Source: Mycobacterium sp. GA-1199 (GTDB lineage Bacteria; Actinomycetota; Actinomycetes; Mycobacteriales; Mycobacteriaceae). Taken from it: a stretch of DNA of 64,000 nt. Each line of letters begins with the position of its first letter. The first letter of the stretch is position 1. The notes under the pieces are model-generated. The model ran no database searches. It had not been told where the DNA came from and was given only the letters and a program-made list of their open reading frames with translations. The stretch spans positions 248,001 through 312,000 of the forward strand of contig NZ_LQIX01000023.1 of NCBI RefSeq assembly GCF_001500045.1. The letters run 5' to 3'. The translations under genes and the position numbers were made by a program. This document shows, piece after piece, positions 9,901-19,596 of the stretch.

Positions 9901-12900
9901 TCACGCCGGTGCACAGATCCATCAGCACCGGATGCATCGGCTCGGTGCCGAGGTGATCGGCGAGATTCTCGCCGACGAGGATGTCCCCGATCGCCTCACC
10001 TTCACCGACCCAGAGTGACTTGAGGGAACTGGACCAGGTGGGTCCCCACACGAGTTCCGCATCGGCGAAGGTTTCGAACAAGTCCTGTGTTCGCATGCGC
10101 CCCAGTCGCTCCACCGCTTCACTGATTGGCTCCTCGCTGTGCGGAACCGGCTCGTCGGTGGCAGTCGAATTATCTCCCACCACGGTCCCGTCGGCGTTGA
10201 GCGACCATTCAGCATCGCGAACCCCGAACGGGCGACTATGAAGTGAAAAGCTCAGCTCGCCATCGTTCTCGAGTGGATGCAGCGTCAACTGGACTTCACG
10301 AGAACTCTTGTCAGGCAGGATGATCGGTTCGTAGAAGAAGATGTCCTTCGCCCGGGTCGGCGCGCCGACGGCGGCCAGAACCATCGCCACATACGTGGCA
10401 CCGGGAACGACCACCGTCCCGTAGATGACATGATCAGACAACCAGGGCTGCGACTTGACGGACAGCCTGGTGGTGAATACGGAGTCGCCCGAAGCGAGAT
10501 CCTTCGCGCTTCCAAGCAGTCCGGAAACCGCAGGGCCGTCCACGGTGATACCGGACGTCTTGGGCCAGAAGCGGCGGCGCTGGAACGGATATGTGGGCAG
10601 TTCGACTCTGCGAGAGCGCTGATGATGCAGCGCCGCGAAATCGAGGCGGTGGCCACCGACGTAAGCCGAGGCCAGCCCCTCGGCGATCTGGCGTCGGTCA
10701 TCGATACCTTTGCGCAGCGAGACCACCGCGCGCGGCGCGGACATGTGCTCTGGCCAGACCTGCACCGCGGCGCCGGTCAGTACCGGTTGCGGGCCGATCT
10801 CCATCAACACCGAGCATCCGAGCGCCGCAACGGTCCGGACACTTTCGGCGAATTGCACCGGTTGGCGAGAGTGTCGCCGCCAGTACTGGGCATCGAGCGG
10901 AGACTGCGGCGTGAGCACGGCACCCGTGCGGTTGCATACCAGCGGAAGCGTCGGAGCGGCGAATTGCAGTTGTCCAGCGTATGACTCGAATTCACCAAGT
11001 ACAGGATCTAACAGTTCGGAGTGGAAGGCGTGGCTGGTCTCGAGCCAGGTGCAGCGGACTCCCTCGTCACTGATCTTGGCGACTATCTGTTCCAGATCTT
11101 CGCCCGGGCCGGAGAGCACAGTGTTCGGACCGTTGTAGGCACCGACTGACACCCGAGGGAAGTCGCCGGCGATTTCCTCGACAAGCTTTGCATCGGTGAA
11201 TATCGCTACCATGCGCCCGCCTTCGGGCAGGCTCCCGAACAACCGGCCGCGCTCAGCCATCAACCTCGCCCCGTCCTCCAGGCTGAACACCCCTGCCACA
11301 CAAGCCGCCGCGTACTGTCCGACGCTGTGGCCGAGGACGACGTCAGGCTCGACGCCCCACGACTGCCACAAGTGCGCAAGGCCCATCTCGACGGCGAAAA
11401 GTGCTGGTTGCGCTAACGACGTGTGCTGCAACACGTGTGCGTCGTCGCGGCTAGTGGAGAAGACAACATCCAGTAACGGGCGCGAAAGCATACCGTCAAC
11501 CGCATCGGCGCAACGCCTCACCGTTTCGGCGAAAACCGGCTCAGCATCGAACAACTCACGTGCCATACCCGGATACTGGCTGCCCTGCCCTGTGAACAAC
11601 CACGCTGTCGTCGGTCGATCGGCACACTCGCCGCGCAGCAGACCGGGGCGCTGCCGGTTCTCGGCCAACTCGGCCATGCCCTCGCGGGCACTCTGAACCG
11701 AATCGACGACCAAGGCGACACGGTGCTCGAAGTGCGAACGGCATGTACCAGCGGTGAGGCACACGTCGGCGAGGTCGGCGGTCGGATTCTTCTCGAACCA
11801 GGCGCCATACCGCTGGGCCAACGCGATCAGCGCTTCGGGTGACCGCGCAGACAGCGCCAGTACATGGACCGGCCGCTCACCGGCCGGGGACCGCGAGGGA
11901 TCTTCCGTCGCCGTGCCTGCCGAGTCTTCAGTGCCCTCGACCGCTGGCGCATCCTCGATCAGCACGTGCGCATTTGTGCCGGTGAACCCGAAGGAGCTCA
12001 CGCCGGCGCGGCGCGGCCTGCCGTTGGTCTGCCACGGAATCGTCTCGTCGACGACACGCACCGGAAGTGAGTCCCACGGGATATGCGGTGAAGGGTTGTC
12101 GAAGTGCAGGCTGCGCGGTAGCGATCCATTCTGCAGCGACAAAACGACCTTGATCAAACCTGCAGCCCCCGAGGCTGATTCGAGGTGACCCACGTTGGTT
12201 TTCACCGATCCCATCAGCAGTGGTCGGTTCGGGTCGCGTGCGGCGCCGTAGGCGGCCGCCGCCGCCTGCACCTCGATCGGATCACCCAGCGGGGTACCTG
12301 TCCCGTGCGCCTCGAGGTAGTCGACATCGCAACCCGCCACGCCGGCACGAGCTAGGACGGCATCGATGAGCCGTTGCTGTGCGCCGCCATTGGGCACCGT
12401 CAGCCCGCTGGAAGCGCCGTCCTGATTGACGCCGCTGCCGGAGATCACCGCATGGACTCGGTCGCCATCGCGGACGGCGTCGCTCAAGCGCTTCAGCACG
12501 AGAATGCCGCAGCCTTCGCTGCGTACGTAGCCGTCTGCTGAGGCGTCGAAGGTTTTGCATCGCCCGACGGGGGAGAGCATCCTGGCGCGAGATGCGGCGA
12601 TCACCGTCACCGGACTCAACAAGACGTTGACTCCTCCGGCCAATGCCATATCGCAGTCACCTGCGTGCAACGCCTGGCACGCCTGATGGACGGCCACCAA
12701 CGCCGAACTACATGCGGTGTCGATCGCGACAGCCGGTCCCTCGAGTCCGAGGGCAAAGGCAACGCGACCAGAAACCGCGTTGAGCGCATTGCCGGTGATG
12801 AAGTACGGCTCGATTTTGTCGACCGACTCGGAGGACAGCAGGTGCGCGTACTCGTTGGCCGCAACGCCCATGAAGATGCCGGTCCGGCTACCGCGCAATG

Positions 12901-15900
12901 CGGCCGGCGCGTATCCGGCCCGCTCCAGACCCTCCCACGCCGTTTCGAGCGTCAGGCGCTGCTGCGGCTCGATCCAAACGGCCTCACGCGGGGATATGCC
13001 AAAGAATTCGGGATCGAATCCGTCGATCTCGTCGAGGAATCCGCCGTAGCGGGAGTAGATTTTACCCGGAGCCTCCGGATCCGGGTCGTAGAACTCGTCG
13101 ATGTCGTAGCGGTCCTCCGGGACCTCCCGGATCGCATCCACACCGCCCGACAGCAATTCCCAGAAAGCCTCCGGATCCGGCGCAGCCGGGAAACGGCACG
13201 ACACCGCGACGACGGCGATCGGTTCGTCCGTACGAGTCACAGCTGAGGTAATTGGCGACGCGGGAGGGGCTTGCTCAGTGAGGCCCAGCACGTCCCCGAG
13301 TAGGTACTCGACGACATCGGACAGACGGGGGTGATCCATTACGAGCGTGATCGGAATCTCATGACCCACAGCCTGTTCGATGCGCCGGCGCAACTCGACG
13401 GCCATGAGCGAATCCATGCCGAGGTCGAAGAAACCCGCGTCCTCGCGTATCTGGGCGGCGTCTACTCGCGTCACCTCTGCCACCGCGCCACGAAGGTAGT
13501 CGCTCACGAGCTTTCTGCGCTGCTGCACTGGAGCGCTTATCAGCTGCTCGACGAATTGAGTGTTGCCCGAAGGCAACACAGCCTGCGCCGACACCTCGGT
13601 CGGCACCTCGCTTTCCAGGTGGGCCAGGAATGTCCGCTTTCCCGCCTGGTGGTAAAGCGGCAGGAACCGCGCCCAATCGATCCGGGCCACGACTCCTTGT
13701 GCTGCTGAAGCTGAGACGACATCGGAAAGACCCGCCAGTGCATCGGCGGGCGACAACGTTTTCACGCCGCGTTGATCCAATCGTGCGCGGGAATCCGCGT
13801 CCGCCATTCCTGCCGACCATGGACCGAAGTTGACGCTGACCCCACAGACACCCCGCTCACGCATGCGCCATGCCAATCCGTCAAGGAAGGCGTTCGCTGC
13901 GCCGTAAGCGGTCTGGCCGTATCCGCCCCACACCGACGCGATCGACGAGGTGCAGATGAAGAAGTCAAGTTGAAGGTCAACAGCCGCTTCGCTCAGATGC
14001 CAACCGCCCCAAACCTTCCCCGCGAATACGCGGTCCAATTCGGCTTGCTGGGATTCGAAGTCAGCGTCGCTCAGGGGAGTGATGCCGACCTCTCCCGCTG
14101 CATGGACGATTCCGGCCAGGGGCGGCAACTCCGCGCGTACGGTGCTCAACAAGCCCTCAACGGCGTGGGCATCGGCAACGTTGGCGGCGATGACGCGGAT
14201 TTCACAGGCGTGACGTTCACTCAAAGCGTCGAGGCGACGCTGAACGGCGTCGTTGGGAGGGCGACGACTGGTGAGCACCAGGTGCGTGGCGCCGTGCGCA
14301 GCGAAGTACCCGGCGATCTCCAGTCCTATTGCACCGAGGCCGCCGGTGATCAAATACGTCGCTTCATCGCGCAGTGTCACCGGTACACCACTCGGCTGAT
14401 CTGCTCGCCGAACCAGCCGTGGAACAAAATCTCCGTCGTCACGCAGCGCAAGTTGGTCGTTCTTGGCGGTGGCGTCGGTCGATTTCAGAATCGCATCAAC
14501 CAACCGAGACCAGTCGTCGGTCCGAATCTCCCTACCCGGCGGCAGGTCCGCCAGCCCGCCCCAAACTTGTGGGAACTCCAGCGCTACCGCGCGACCGAAT
14601 CCCCATAGACAACTCTGATCCGGCGCCACTGTGTCCCCGTCGATGACTCGCTGGGCGCCCCGGGTCACCAACCAGATGGGCGCGCGTAGTCCAGACGCGA
14701 CCACCGCACGAAAGAGCCGCCGCGTTCCGCCCAGCACGCGATGCTGCACCCGTTGCAGTGACTCTGCCGAGGGCGAAGACTCGGCATCGATAGTCGGGAC
14801 ATACATGATGCGGACCGGTGAATGCTCCTCCGCCGCAACGTGTAGCTCCTCCACGAGGCGTTCCTCGTCGGTGCCGGATAGCGGTAGCGTGGCGATCCGG
14901 TAGCGGTGGCCAGCTGCGCTCAGCGCCTCGATCAGAGGCTGGTCGGCGTCGGGGATGTCTGTGATGAGGAGCCAACTGCACATTGGAGCGGCTTCCGCCG
15001 CCGAACTGGCTGCAGCTGCCTTCTCCCAGCGCACCTCGTAGCGGTCGTCGGCGATTGAATGAGTTGCTCGTTGTCGGTTATGTTGTGCTGCAAGCTTGCT
15101 CAGTAAATTGATCGCCTGTTTGTCGTCACTCGAGCCGTCGAGTAAGGCCACAAGTTCTTCGATTCGGCCGTCTTCGAGAAGGCGCACCGCCTCGGTGCGG
15201 GGCCCGTCAACGTTCTGTCGTTGATTGGGGCGCTCTCGATTGTCTCGATACCAGTAATCGCGGTGCTCAAAGGGATACAGGGGCAGATCGAGCTTTCGAG
15301 CGTGCGGCTGCGTCAGCGCGTCGAAGTCGAGCAGGTGGCCCAAGACGTAGGCGTCGGCAACCGCTTCGGTGATCTGTCGGTGGTCGGCGGTGTTCTCTCG
15401 GAGGGATGCGATCACCCGCGGCGCGGTGGCCGGATCCGGCCAAGCTCCCAGCGCCGTGGCGGTAAGCACTGGTCGTGGTCCGATCTCGAGTAGCACCTTA
15501 CAGTTCTGATCGGCAAGGGTGCGAACGCCTTTGGCGAACTCCACGGGCTGGCGCGCATGACGGCGCCAGTAGCTGCCGTCCAACGTCACGCTCCTCCCGA
15601 GCGCGACACCGGTGCGATTGTCGATCAGAATCCTCTGCGGGGGATTGAACTGGAACTGCTGCGCGAACGCTTCGAAATCGTCGAGTATCGGCTCGAGCAG
15701 AGCCGAGTGGAACGCATGACTGGTCTCGAGCCAGTCGCACCGGACGCCATCGGCCGTCAGTCCAGCCACGGCCTTCTCTAGATCCTCCGCAGGACCGGAC
15801 AACACGGTGTTCGTACCGTTGTATGCCGCGACCGACAGACTCGGGAACTCATCGGTTCGACCCTCGACACGGTCTGCGTCGGCGAAGATTGCGGCCATCC

Positions 15901-17932
15901 GGCCGCCCGCGGCCAAACTGCCGAAGAGGCGTCCGCGTTCGGCCATCAGCCGCGCCCCGTCCTCGAGACTGAACACCCCAGCGACACAGGCCGCCGAATA
16001 CTGGCCGACGCTGTGGCCCAGTACTACGTCTGGTTCCATACCCCACGACTGCCAGAGAGCGGCCAAACCCATTTCCACCGCGAACAGCGCGGGCTGTGCG
16101 TATGAGGTCTCCCGCAGGGTGTCATCGTTGGCCGGGCTGTCCACATCGAAAATGACGTCGAGCAAAGGCCTTTCGAGAAGACCGTCGACCGCACCCGCGC
16201 ACCGTCTCAACGTCGCGGCGAACACCGGCTCCGTATCGAACAGCTCTCGGGCCATCCCGGGGTACTGGCTGCCCTGTCCGGTGAACAACCACGCCGTCTT
16301 CGGCACCTCGGTGCTTTCTCCCCGGACCAGTCCCGGTGCCGGACGGTCCTCCGCGAGTGCACCTAGTAGCTCGATGGCGGATTCTCTCGAGTTGGCGACG
16401 ACCGCGGCCCGGTGCGCCAGGTGCGCGCGTCCCGCACCGGCGGTGTAACACACGTCCGAAAGCGTGGCCTCCGGGTGCGCGACCATCCAGTCGCGGTAAC
16501 GCGCGGCGAGCTGCACCAAAGCGGACGGCGTGCGCGCCGAGAGTGGAAGGAGATGGAACCGGCGGTCCGGGGCGGGAACGACGCGACCGTCGACTGCCCT
16601 ATTTGTTTCCCCGGATGGTGCTTCCTCGATGATGACGTGAGCGTTCGTGCCCGCGAACCCGAATGAGCTGACTCCGGCTATACGTGGCGCGCCGTTGCGT
16701 TCCCAAGCGATTGATTTCTTGACGACCTCCACCGGAAGCCTCTCCCAAGGGATGTGGGGTGAAGGCTGTTGGAAGTGAAGATGCTGCGGCAGCATTTCGT
16801 TCTCGAGCGACAGGATGACCTTGATAACGCCCGCGATACCCGCTGCCGCCTCCAAGTGACCGATGTTCGTCTTTACCGACCCGAGCAACAGCGGCCGGCT
16901 TGCTTCTCGTCCGTCACCGAGCACCGCACCTGCGGCCTGGGCTTCGATCGGGTCACCGAGCGAGGTCCCGGTGCCGTGCGCCTCCAGGTAGCCGACGGCG
17001 CCCGGTTCGACACCGGCAGACTTCAACGCATCAGAGATAACTCGTTGCTGCGCAACGCCGTTGGGCACGGTCAATCCACCCGACGCGCCGTCTTGATTGA
17101 TTGCGCTGCCCCGGATCACGGCTCGAATCTGGTCGCCATCTCGAATGGCGTCCTCGAGCCGCTTGATGACGATGACGCCACACCCCTCGCCCCGCACATA
17201 GCCGTCCGCGGCCGCGTCGAATGTCTTGCAGCGACCGTCGGGCGCGAGCATGTGTGCGCTGGAGAAGGTGATCATGGTCGCCGGTGTGAGAAGAACGTTG
17301 ACCCCGCCGGCAAGGGCAAGGTCACATTCGCCCAAACGCAGGGCTTGGCACGCCTGATGGATGGCTACCAGGGACGAACTGCACGCCGTGTCGACGGCGA
17401 CCGCGGGTCCCTGCAATCCCAGCCTGTAGCTGATCCGGCCCGCGGCGGCAGCGTGCGATGTACCGATGGCCATGTAGGCCTCGATCTCCGGGTAGGTCAG
17501 CTCGTCGGACGCCATTCCCAGGTAGTCGTGGGTGGACATACCCACAAAAACCCCGGTGTTCGTGCCGGCTAAAGCCGTTGGCGCCGTTCCCGAGTGCTCC
17601 ACGGCGTGCCAAGCTGTTTCCAGTAACAGCCGATGTTGCGGGTCCATCAACCTGACCTCGCGCGGCGACACGCCAAAGAACGGAGCATCGAAACCCGTTG
17701 CGTCGTCAACAAAACCGGCGCGACGCGTCACTACCTTGCCTGGGGCGTCCGGATCCGTGTCGAAGAACTCGTCGGCATCCCACCGGTCCTCTGGGACCTC
17801 CGATACTGCGTCGCGGCCGTCTCGCAGTACTTCCCAGAACTCGTCGGCGTCGCGGGCACCCGGAAAGCGCGCTGCGTAACCGATGACCGCAAGACGCGAG
17901 GCTGGCTCGATCGGATGTACGGCGGATACCAT
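6902..17932 (-). CDS. Bimodular type I polyketide synthase of TPP (polyphleate) type
   Basis: A 3,676-residue modular PKS, assigned to polyphleic acid synthesis from its neighbours. Module 1: KS (Cys184, His319, His359), AT (Ser641 in GHSVGQ; HAFH at 739-742), KR (TGGLGAIG at 1196, Tyr1343), ACP (Ser1508 in LGMDSLMA). Module 2: KS (Cys1741, His1876, His1916), AT (Ser2203; HAFH 2301-2304), DH (His2501 in HVIYGTVVVP, Asp2672), ER (about 2995-3300, AASGGVGLYA), KR (TGGLGAIG at 3315, Tyr3458), ACP (Ser3616). HAFH in both ATs predicts malonyl-CoA, so unbranched chains. No thioesterase is present, so release would be by the PapA partner. Module 1 lacks a DH. The start is supported by AGGGAGGA eight bases upstream. 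Divergent from papA. Confidence 0.93.
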   Translation of the reverse strand: MVSAVHPIEPASRLAVIGYAARFPGARDADEFWEVLRDGRDAVSEVPEDRWDADEFFDTDPDAPGKVVTRRAGFVDDATGFDAPFFGVSPREVRLMDPQHRLLLETAWHAVEHSGTAPTALAGTNTGVFVGMSTHDYLGMASDELTYPEIEAYMAIGTSHAAAAGRISYRLGLQGPAVAVDTACSSSLVAIHQACQALRLGECDLALAGGVNVLLTPATMITFSSAHMLAPDGRCKTFDAAADGYVRGEGCGVIVIKRLEDAIRDGDQIRAVIRGSAINQDGASGGLTVPNGVAQQRVISDALKSAGVEPGAVGYLEAHGTGTSLGDPIEAQAAGAVLGDGREASRPLLLGSVKTNIGHLEAAAGIAGVIKVILSLENEMLPQHLHFQQPSPHIPWERLPVEVVKKSIAWERNGAPRIAGVSSFGFAGTNAHVIIEEAPSGETNRAVDGRVVPAPDRRFHLLPLSARTPSALVQLAARYRDWMVAHPEATLSDVCYTAGAGRAHLAHRAAVVANSRESAIELLGALAEDRPAPGLVRGESTEVPKTAWLFTGQGSQYPGMARELFDTEPVFAATLRRCAGAVDGLLERPLLDVIFDVDSPANDDTLRETSYAQPALFAVEMGLAALWQSWGMEPDVVLGHSVGQYSAACVAGVFSLEDGARLMAERGRLFGSLAAGGRMAAIFADADRVEGRTDEFPSLSVAAYNGTNTVLSGPAEDLEKAVAGLTADGVRCDWLETSHAFHSALLEPILDDFEAFAQQFQFNPPQRILIDNRTGVALGRSVTLDGSYWRRHARQPVEFAKGVRTLADQNCKVLLEIGPRPVLTATALGAWPDPATAPRVIASLRENTADHRQITEAVADAYVLGHLLDFDALTQPHARKLDLPLYPFEHRDYWYRDNRERPNQRQNVDGPRTEAVRLLEDGRIEELVALLDGSSDDKQAINLLSKLAAQHNRQRATHSIADDRYEVRWEKAAAASSAAEAAPMCSWLLITDIPDADQPLIEALSAAGHRYRIATLPLSGTDEERLVEELHVAAEEHSPVRIMYVPTIDAESSPSAESLQRVQHRVLGGTRRLFRAVVASGLRAPIWLVTRGAQRVIDGDTVAPDQSCLWGFGRAVALEFPQVWGGLADLPPGREIRTDDWSRLVDAILKSTDATAKNDQLALRDDGDFVPRLVRRADQPSGVPVTLRDEATYLITGGLGAIGLEIAGYFAAHGATHLVLTSRRPPNDAVQRRLDALSERHACEIRVIAANVADAHAVEGLLSTVRAELPPLAGIVHAAGEVGITPLSDADFESQQAELDRVFAGKVWGGWHLSEAAVDLQLDFFICTSSIASVWGGYGQTAYGAANAFLDGLAWRMRERGVCGVSVNFGPWSAGMADADSRARLDQRGVKTLSPADALAGLSDVVSASAAQGVVARIDWARFLPLYHQAGKRTFLAHLESEVPTEVSAQAVLPSGNTQFVEQLISAPVQQRRKLVSDYLRGAVAEVTRVDAAQIREDAGFFDLGMDSLMAVELRRRIEQAVGHEIPITLVMDHPRLSDVVEYLLGDVLGLTEQAPPASPITSAVTRTDEPIAVVAVSCRFPAAPDPEAFWELLSGGVDAIREVPEDRYDIDEFYDPDPEAPGKIYSRYGGFLDEIDGFDPEFFGISPREAVWIEPQQRLTLETAWEGLERAGYAPAALRGSRTGIFMGVAANEYAHLLSSESVDKIEPYFITGNALNAVSGRVAFALGLEGPAVAIDTACSSALVAVHQACQALHAGDCDMALAGGVNVLLSPVTVIAASRARMLSPVGRCKTFDASADGYVRSEGCGILVLKRLSDAVRDGDRVHAVISGSGVNQDGASSGLTVPNGGAQQRLIDAVLARAGVAGCDVDYLEAHGTGTPLGDPIEVQAAAAAYGAARDPNRPLLMGSVKTNVGHLESASGAAGLIKVVLSLQNGSLPRSLHFDNPSPHIPWDSLPVRVVDETIPWQTNGRPRRAGVSSFGFTGTNAHVLIEDAPAVEGTEDSAGTATEDPSRSPAGERPVHVLALSARSPEALIALAQRYGAWFEKNPTADLADVCLTAGTCRSHFEHRVALVVDSVQSAREGMAELAENRQRPGLLRGECADRPTTAWLFTGQGSQYPGMARELFDAEPVFAETVRRCADAVDGMLSRPLLDVVFSTSRDDAHVLQHTSLAQPALFAVEMGLAHLWQSWGVEPDVVLGHSVGQYAAACVAGVFSLEDGARLMAERGRLFGSLPEGGRMVAIFTDAKLVEEIAGDFPRVSVGAYNGPNTVLSGPGEDLEQIVAKISDEGVRCTWLETSHAFHSELLDPVLGEFESYAGQLQFAAPTLPLVCNRTGAVLTPQSPLDAQYWRRHSRQPVQFAESVRTVAALGCSVLMEIGPQPVLTGAAVQVWPEHMSAPRAVVSLRKGIDDRRQIAEGLASAYVGGHRLDFAALHHQRSRRVELPTYPFQRRRFWPKTSGITVDGPAVSGLLGSAKDLASGDSVFTTRLSVKSQPWLSDHVIYGTVVVPGATYVAMVLAAVGAPTRAKDIFFYEPIILPDKSSREVQLTLHPLENDGELSFSLHSRPFGVRDAEWSLNADGTVVGDNSTATDEPVPHSEEPISEAVERLGRMRTQDLFETFADAELVWGPTWSSSLKSLWVGEGEAIGDILVGENLADHLGTEPMHPVLMDLCTGVTFPAFPSHLALERGVNDMFLPLRYGQVWLKERIPRRFYCRAKWHASGVDNETQVFDLDFVDRDGRLLGGIREFTVKRAPREALLRGLGGDVTRLLYTLGWHEVPLPPLSDDAAPTNGTWLIVGFDELASTVPGCIPFDRTTDSATLGALLLDAHERGVGFSGVVWRATAPRPDDSSGQIAARLEGEIVNLLSAVHAVQGGSGKDGVKLPGGMWIVTERAVATESGEPVDPVQAALWGFGRTTINEEPAVRGRLIDTDGSPDAVRILANMLSTPIDEPELAVRQGKLLASRLLPWARSGHLTVPRSTDYVLSPTERGAIDNLRLTEVELSPPGEGYVQVQVEAAGLNFRDVLNVLGLYPGDPGPIGGDFAGIVTQLGDGVTGIEVGQHVYGFMQGAFCSRFNVPLQLVAPIPKGLSAVAAATIPAAALTVRLAFDWAQLKAGDRVLIHAASGGVGLYAVQMAQQHGAIVFATASKYKRSTLRKMGVKYVYDSRTTDFADQILADTDGAGVDVVLNSLTNEGFIDATVRATARNGRFAEIAKRDIWTPEQMAATRPDIAYEIVALDLTALQNPDHVKRLLVEVSDGMASREWKPLPAEIYPITEARAAFRRMQQARHIGKIVLQVPDPLQPKPDRSYLITGGLGAIGLRLAAYLAQLGACDIVLTSRREADALTQRTIDEITERYKCRIHTFPADIGDEDEVARLLDRIRADLPPLAGVAHLAGVLDDALLSQQGIDRFRTTLRPKAFGACHLDRLTQADDLDFFIVSSSVSSIFGSPGQANYATANALLDGLVARRRAAGLPATAVNFGPWADGGMASSEAVRANLNAQGLVPLEPSTALSALAEVVANGTGQATIVKANWQRAAKLLGAARPPILDLVLPRPEGEVTGDSELLRQLQEIPVPQRAAFVTEFLQREVQNFLRLAQPPAATSRFLDLGTDSLMAIELRNRLHSQFGGAFTINATAVFDYPTIGGLAEYLVAQLPDADDAETAEGQAVSADD

Positions 17933-18147
17933 GCCGTGGTCCTCCCTTGGTTCGGCGCAGAAGATGGCCGCTGAGGGCCTGTCTCGCGCCGGAAAATGGA
18001 ACTCCCTCCGGAGACTAGGGCATCAATGGGTGCGGCATGGGCGTCTTCGCTTCCGAGGTTCGGTCAACGTCCAGCGCCCGCGCTCAAAGCGGGGGTATGT
18101 TGATCCAGCACGGCTGGTGGTCCGCAGCCGAGCGGGAGGACGGCGTT
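17933..18147. promoter_or_regulatory. Divergent pks/papA control region
   Basis: 215 bp without a convincing gene separate the two divergent TPP genes. The pks Shine-Dalgarno (17936-17945, minus strand) and the papA one (GGGAGGA, 18134-18140) are clear. A TATGTT at 18096-18101 could be a -10 for papA, and a short CCCGC/GCGGG hairpin (18077-18093) precedes it. I see no strong operator. Confidence 0.4.
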
Positions 18148-19569
18148 TTGCGCATAGGCAAGATCACAGTTGGCGCACTTGACGAATGGTCCCTGAAGCC
18201 GGGCACCGTCACCTCTTGGCATCCGACGGCCTCCGCCCAGGAAAAGGCACGGCGAGCGCCGGTCAGCGCGGTGCCGATCAGCTACATGCAACGCCAGCAT
18301 CTCCGCAATTACTGCGAACGGACAGCCGCAGGACTGAACTTCTCCCGGCAGATCATTGCGAGCTGCGACGTGGTGGGGCAGTGCGATATCACGGCGATGG
18401 ATCACGCCGTCAACGCCTATCTGCGCCGGCACGACACTTTCCGCAGTTGGTTCGAAAGCACCGACGAGGGGGAGTTCGTCCGGCATGCCCTCGAGGATCC
18501 CGCCGACATCGAGTTCATGCCCGTTGATCACGGTTACCTGACTGTCGACGACATACACGCTCATGTGGTGGGCATACCGAGCCCACTGGAATGGGCCTGC
18601 TTCACTTTCGGGATCATCCAGAACGAGGACTACTTCACTTTCTTCGCTGCCGCGGATCACGTCCACGGAGACGCGACATTGATCGGCACGACCATGTTGG
18701 AAGCAAATGGCATGTATTCGTCGTTCAATGAGAATGGAACTGCGCTCACACTTCCCGATGCCGGTAGCTTCGACGATTTTTGTGTCCGCGAGCGCGAGCG
18801 CACGTCGGCCTTGACTGTGGATTCGCCGGAGGTCCGGGCTTGGATCGATTTCGCCGAAGCCAACGACGGCGGCTTCCCGGAATTCCCGCTTCCACTCGGT
18901 GATCCACTCAAGTCGAGCAGCAGTGACATGATGTCGGAAATCCTCATGGACCCGGCTCAGACGGAGCGCTTCGAATCAGCTTGCACGACCGCCGGCGCGC
19001 GCTTCATCGGCGGCTTGTTCGCTTGCCTTGCCCAGGTCGAACACGAGATGACCGGTACCCTCACCTATTACGGGCTCACTCCGCGGGATTCGCGAAGCGC
19101 GACGGACAATTTCATGACGCAAGGATGGTTCACTGGCCTGATTCCCATCACCGTGCCGATTGGTGCTGCGTCCTTCGCTGACGCCGCCTGGGCGGCGCAA
19201 GCGGCCTTCGACTCGAGTCTGAATATGGCGAAGGTGCCGTATTACCGCGTTCTGGAGTTGGCGCCGTGGCTGAGTTGGCCCCGGCCGAATTTTCCTGTCT
19301 CGAATTTCTTTCATGGCGGCGCCGCTCCGCTCAACGCTGTTCTGGCGGCCGCCGACATGGGGCTGGCGAACAATATCGGGATATATCCGGATGGTCGTTT
19401 CTCGTATCAACTCACTATCTACATATTTCGCTACGGCGAAGGCACGGCGATGGCGCTCCTGCACCCTGATAATTCGGTCGCGAGGAAATCGGTCGCCCGT
19501 TATATGAACACGATGAAAGCGGTGTCGGGAATGGTCGCCGACAGCGGGAACTGGGGGGGTGTCGCATAG
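18148..19569 (+). CDS. papA3: PapA3-type acyltransferase (TPP locus)
   Basis: Condensation-fold acyltransferase that moves polyketide or fatty acyl chains onto trehalose. The HxxxD catalytic motif is His171-V-H-G-Asp175 (DHVHGDATLIG). The N-terminus LRIGKITVGALDEWSLKPG and the TSWHPT/APVSAVPISY segment are typical PapA features. I place the start at TTG 18148: it has GGGAGGA seven bases upstream and gives 473 residues, the usual PapA length. Longer starts at 18037 or 18097 add about 17-37 non-family residues. The gene is followed after 27 bp by mmpL. Its role as the trehalose acylator that supplies the diacyltrehalose precursor of TPP is inferred from locus architecture known in M. smegmatis and M. 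abscessus. Confidence 0.88.
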   Translation: MRIGKITVGALDEWSLKPGTVTSWHPTASAQEKARRAPVSAVPISYMQRQHLRNYCERTAAGLNFSRQIIASCDVVGQCDITAMDHAVNAYLRRHDTFRSWFESTDEGEFVRHALEDPADIEFMPVDHGYLTVDDIHAHVVGIPSPLEWACFTFGIIQNEDYFTFFAAADHVHGDATLIGTTMLEANGMYSSFNENGTALTLPDAGSFDDFCVRERERTSALTVDSPEVRAWIDFAEANDGGFPEFPLPLGDPLKSSSSDMMSEILMDPAQTERFESACTTAGARFIGGLFACLAQVEHEMTGTLTYYGLTPRDSRSATDNFMTQGWFTGLIPITVPIGAASFADAAWAAQAAFDSSLNMAKVPYYRVLELAPWLSWPRPNFPVSNFFHGGAAPLNAVLAAADMGLANNIGIYPDGRFSYQLTIYIFRYGEGTAMALLHPDNSVARKSVARYMNTMKAVSGMVADSGNWGGVA

Positions 19570-19596
19570 CGTGGAGCGGCGGGGGGTGAGAGAGAT

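Noticed and set aside
13241..13330. Possible break between the two PKS modules into two genes
   Set aside because: The reading frame is continuous from ACP1 into KS2 with a normal linker and no stop or start signals.
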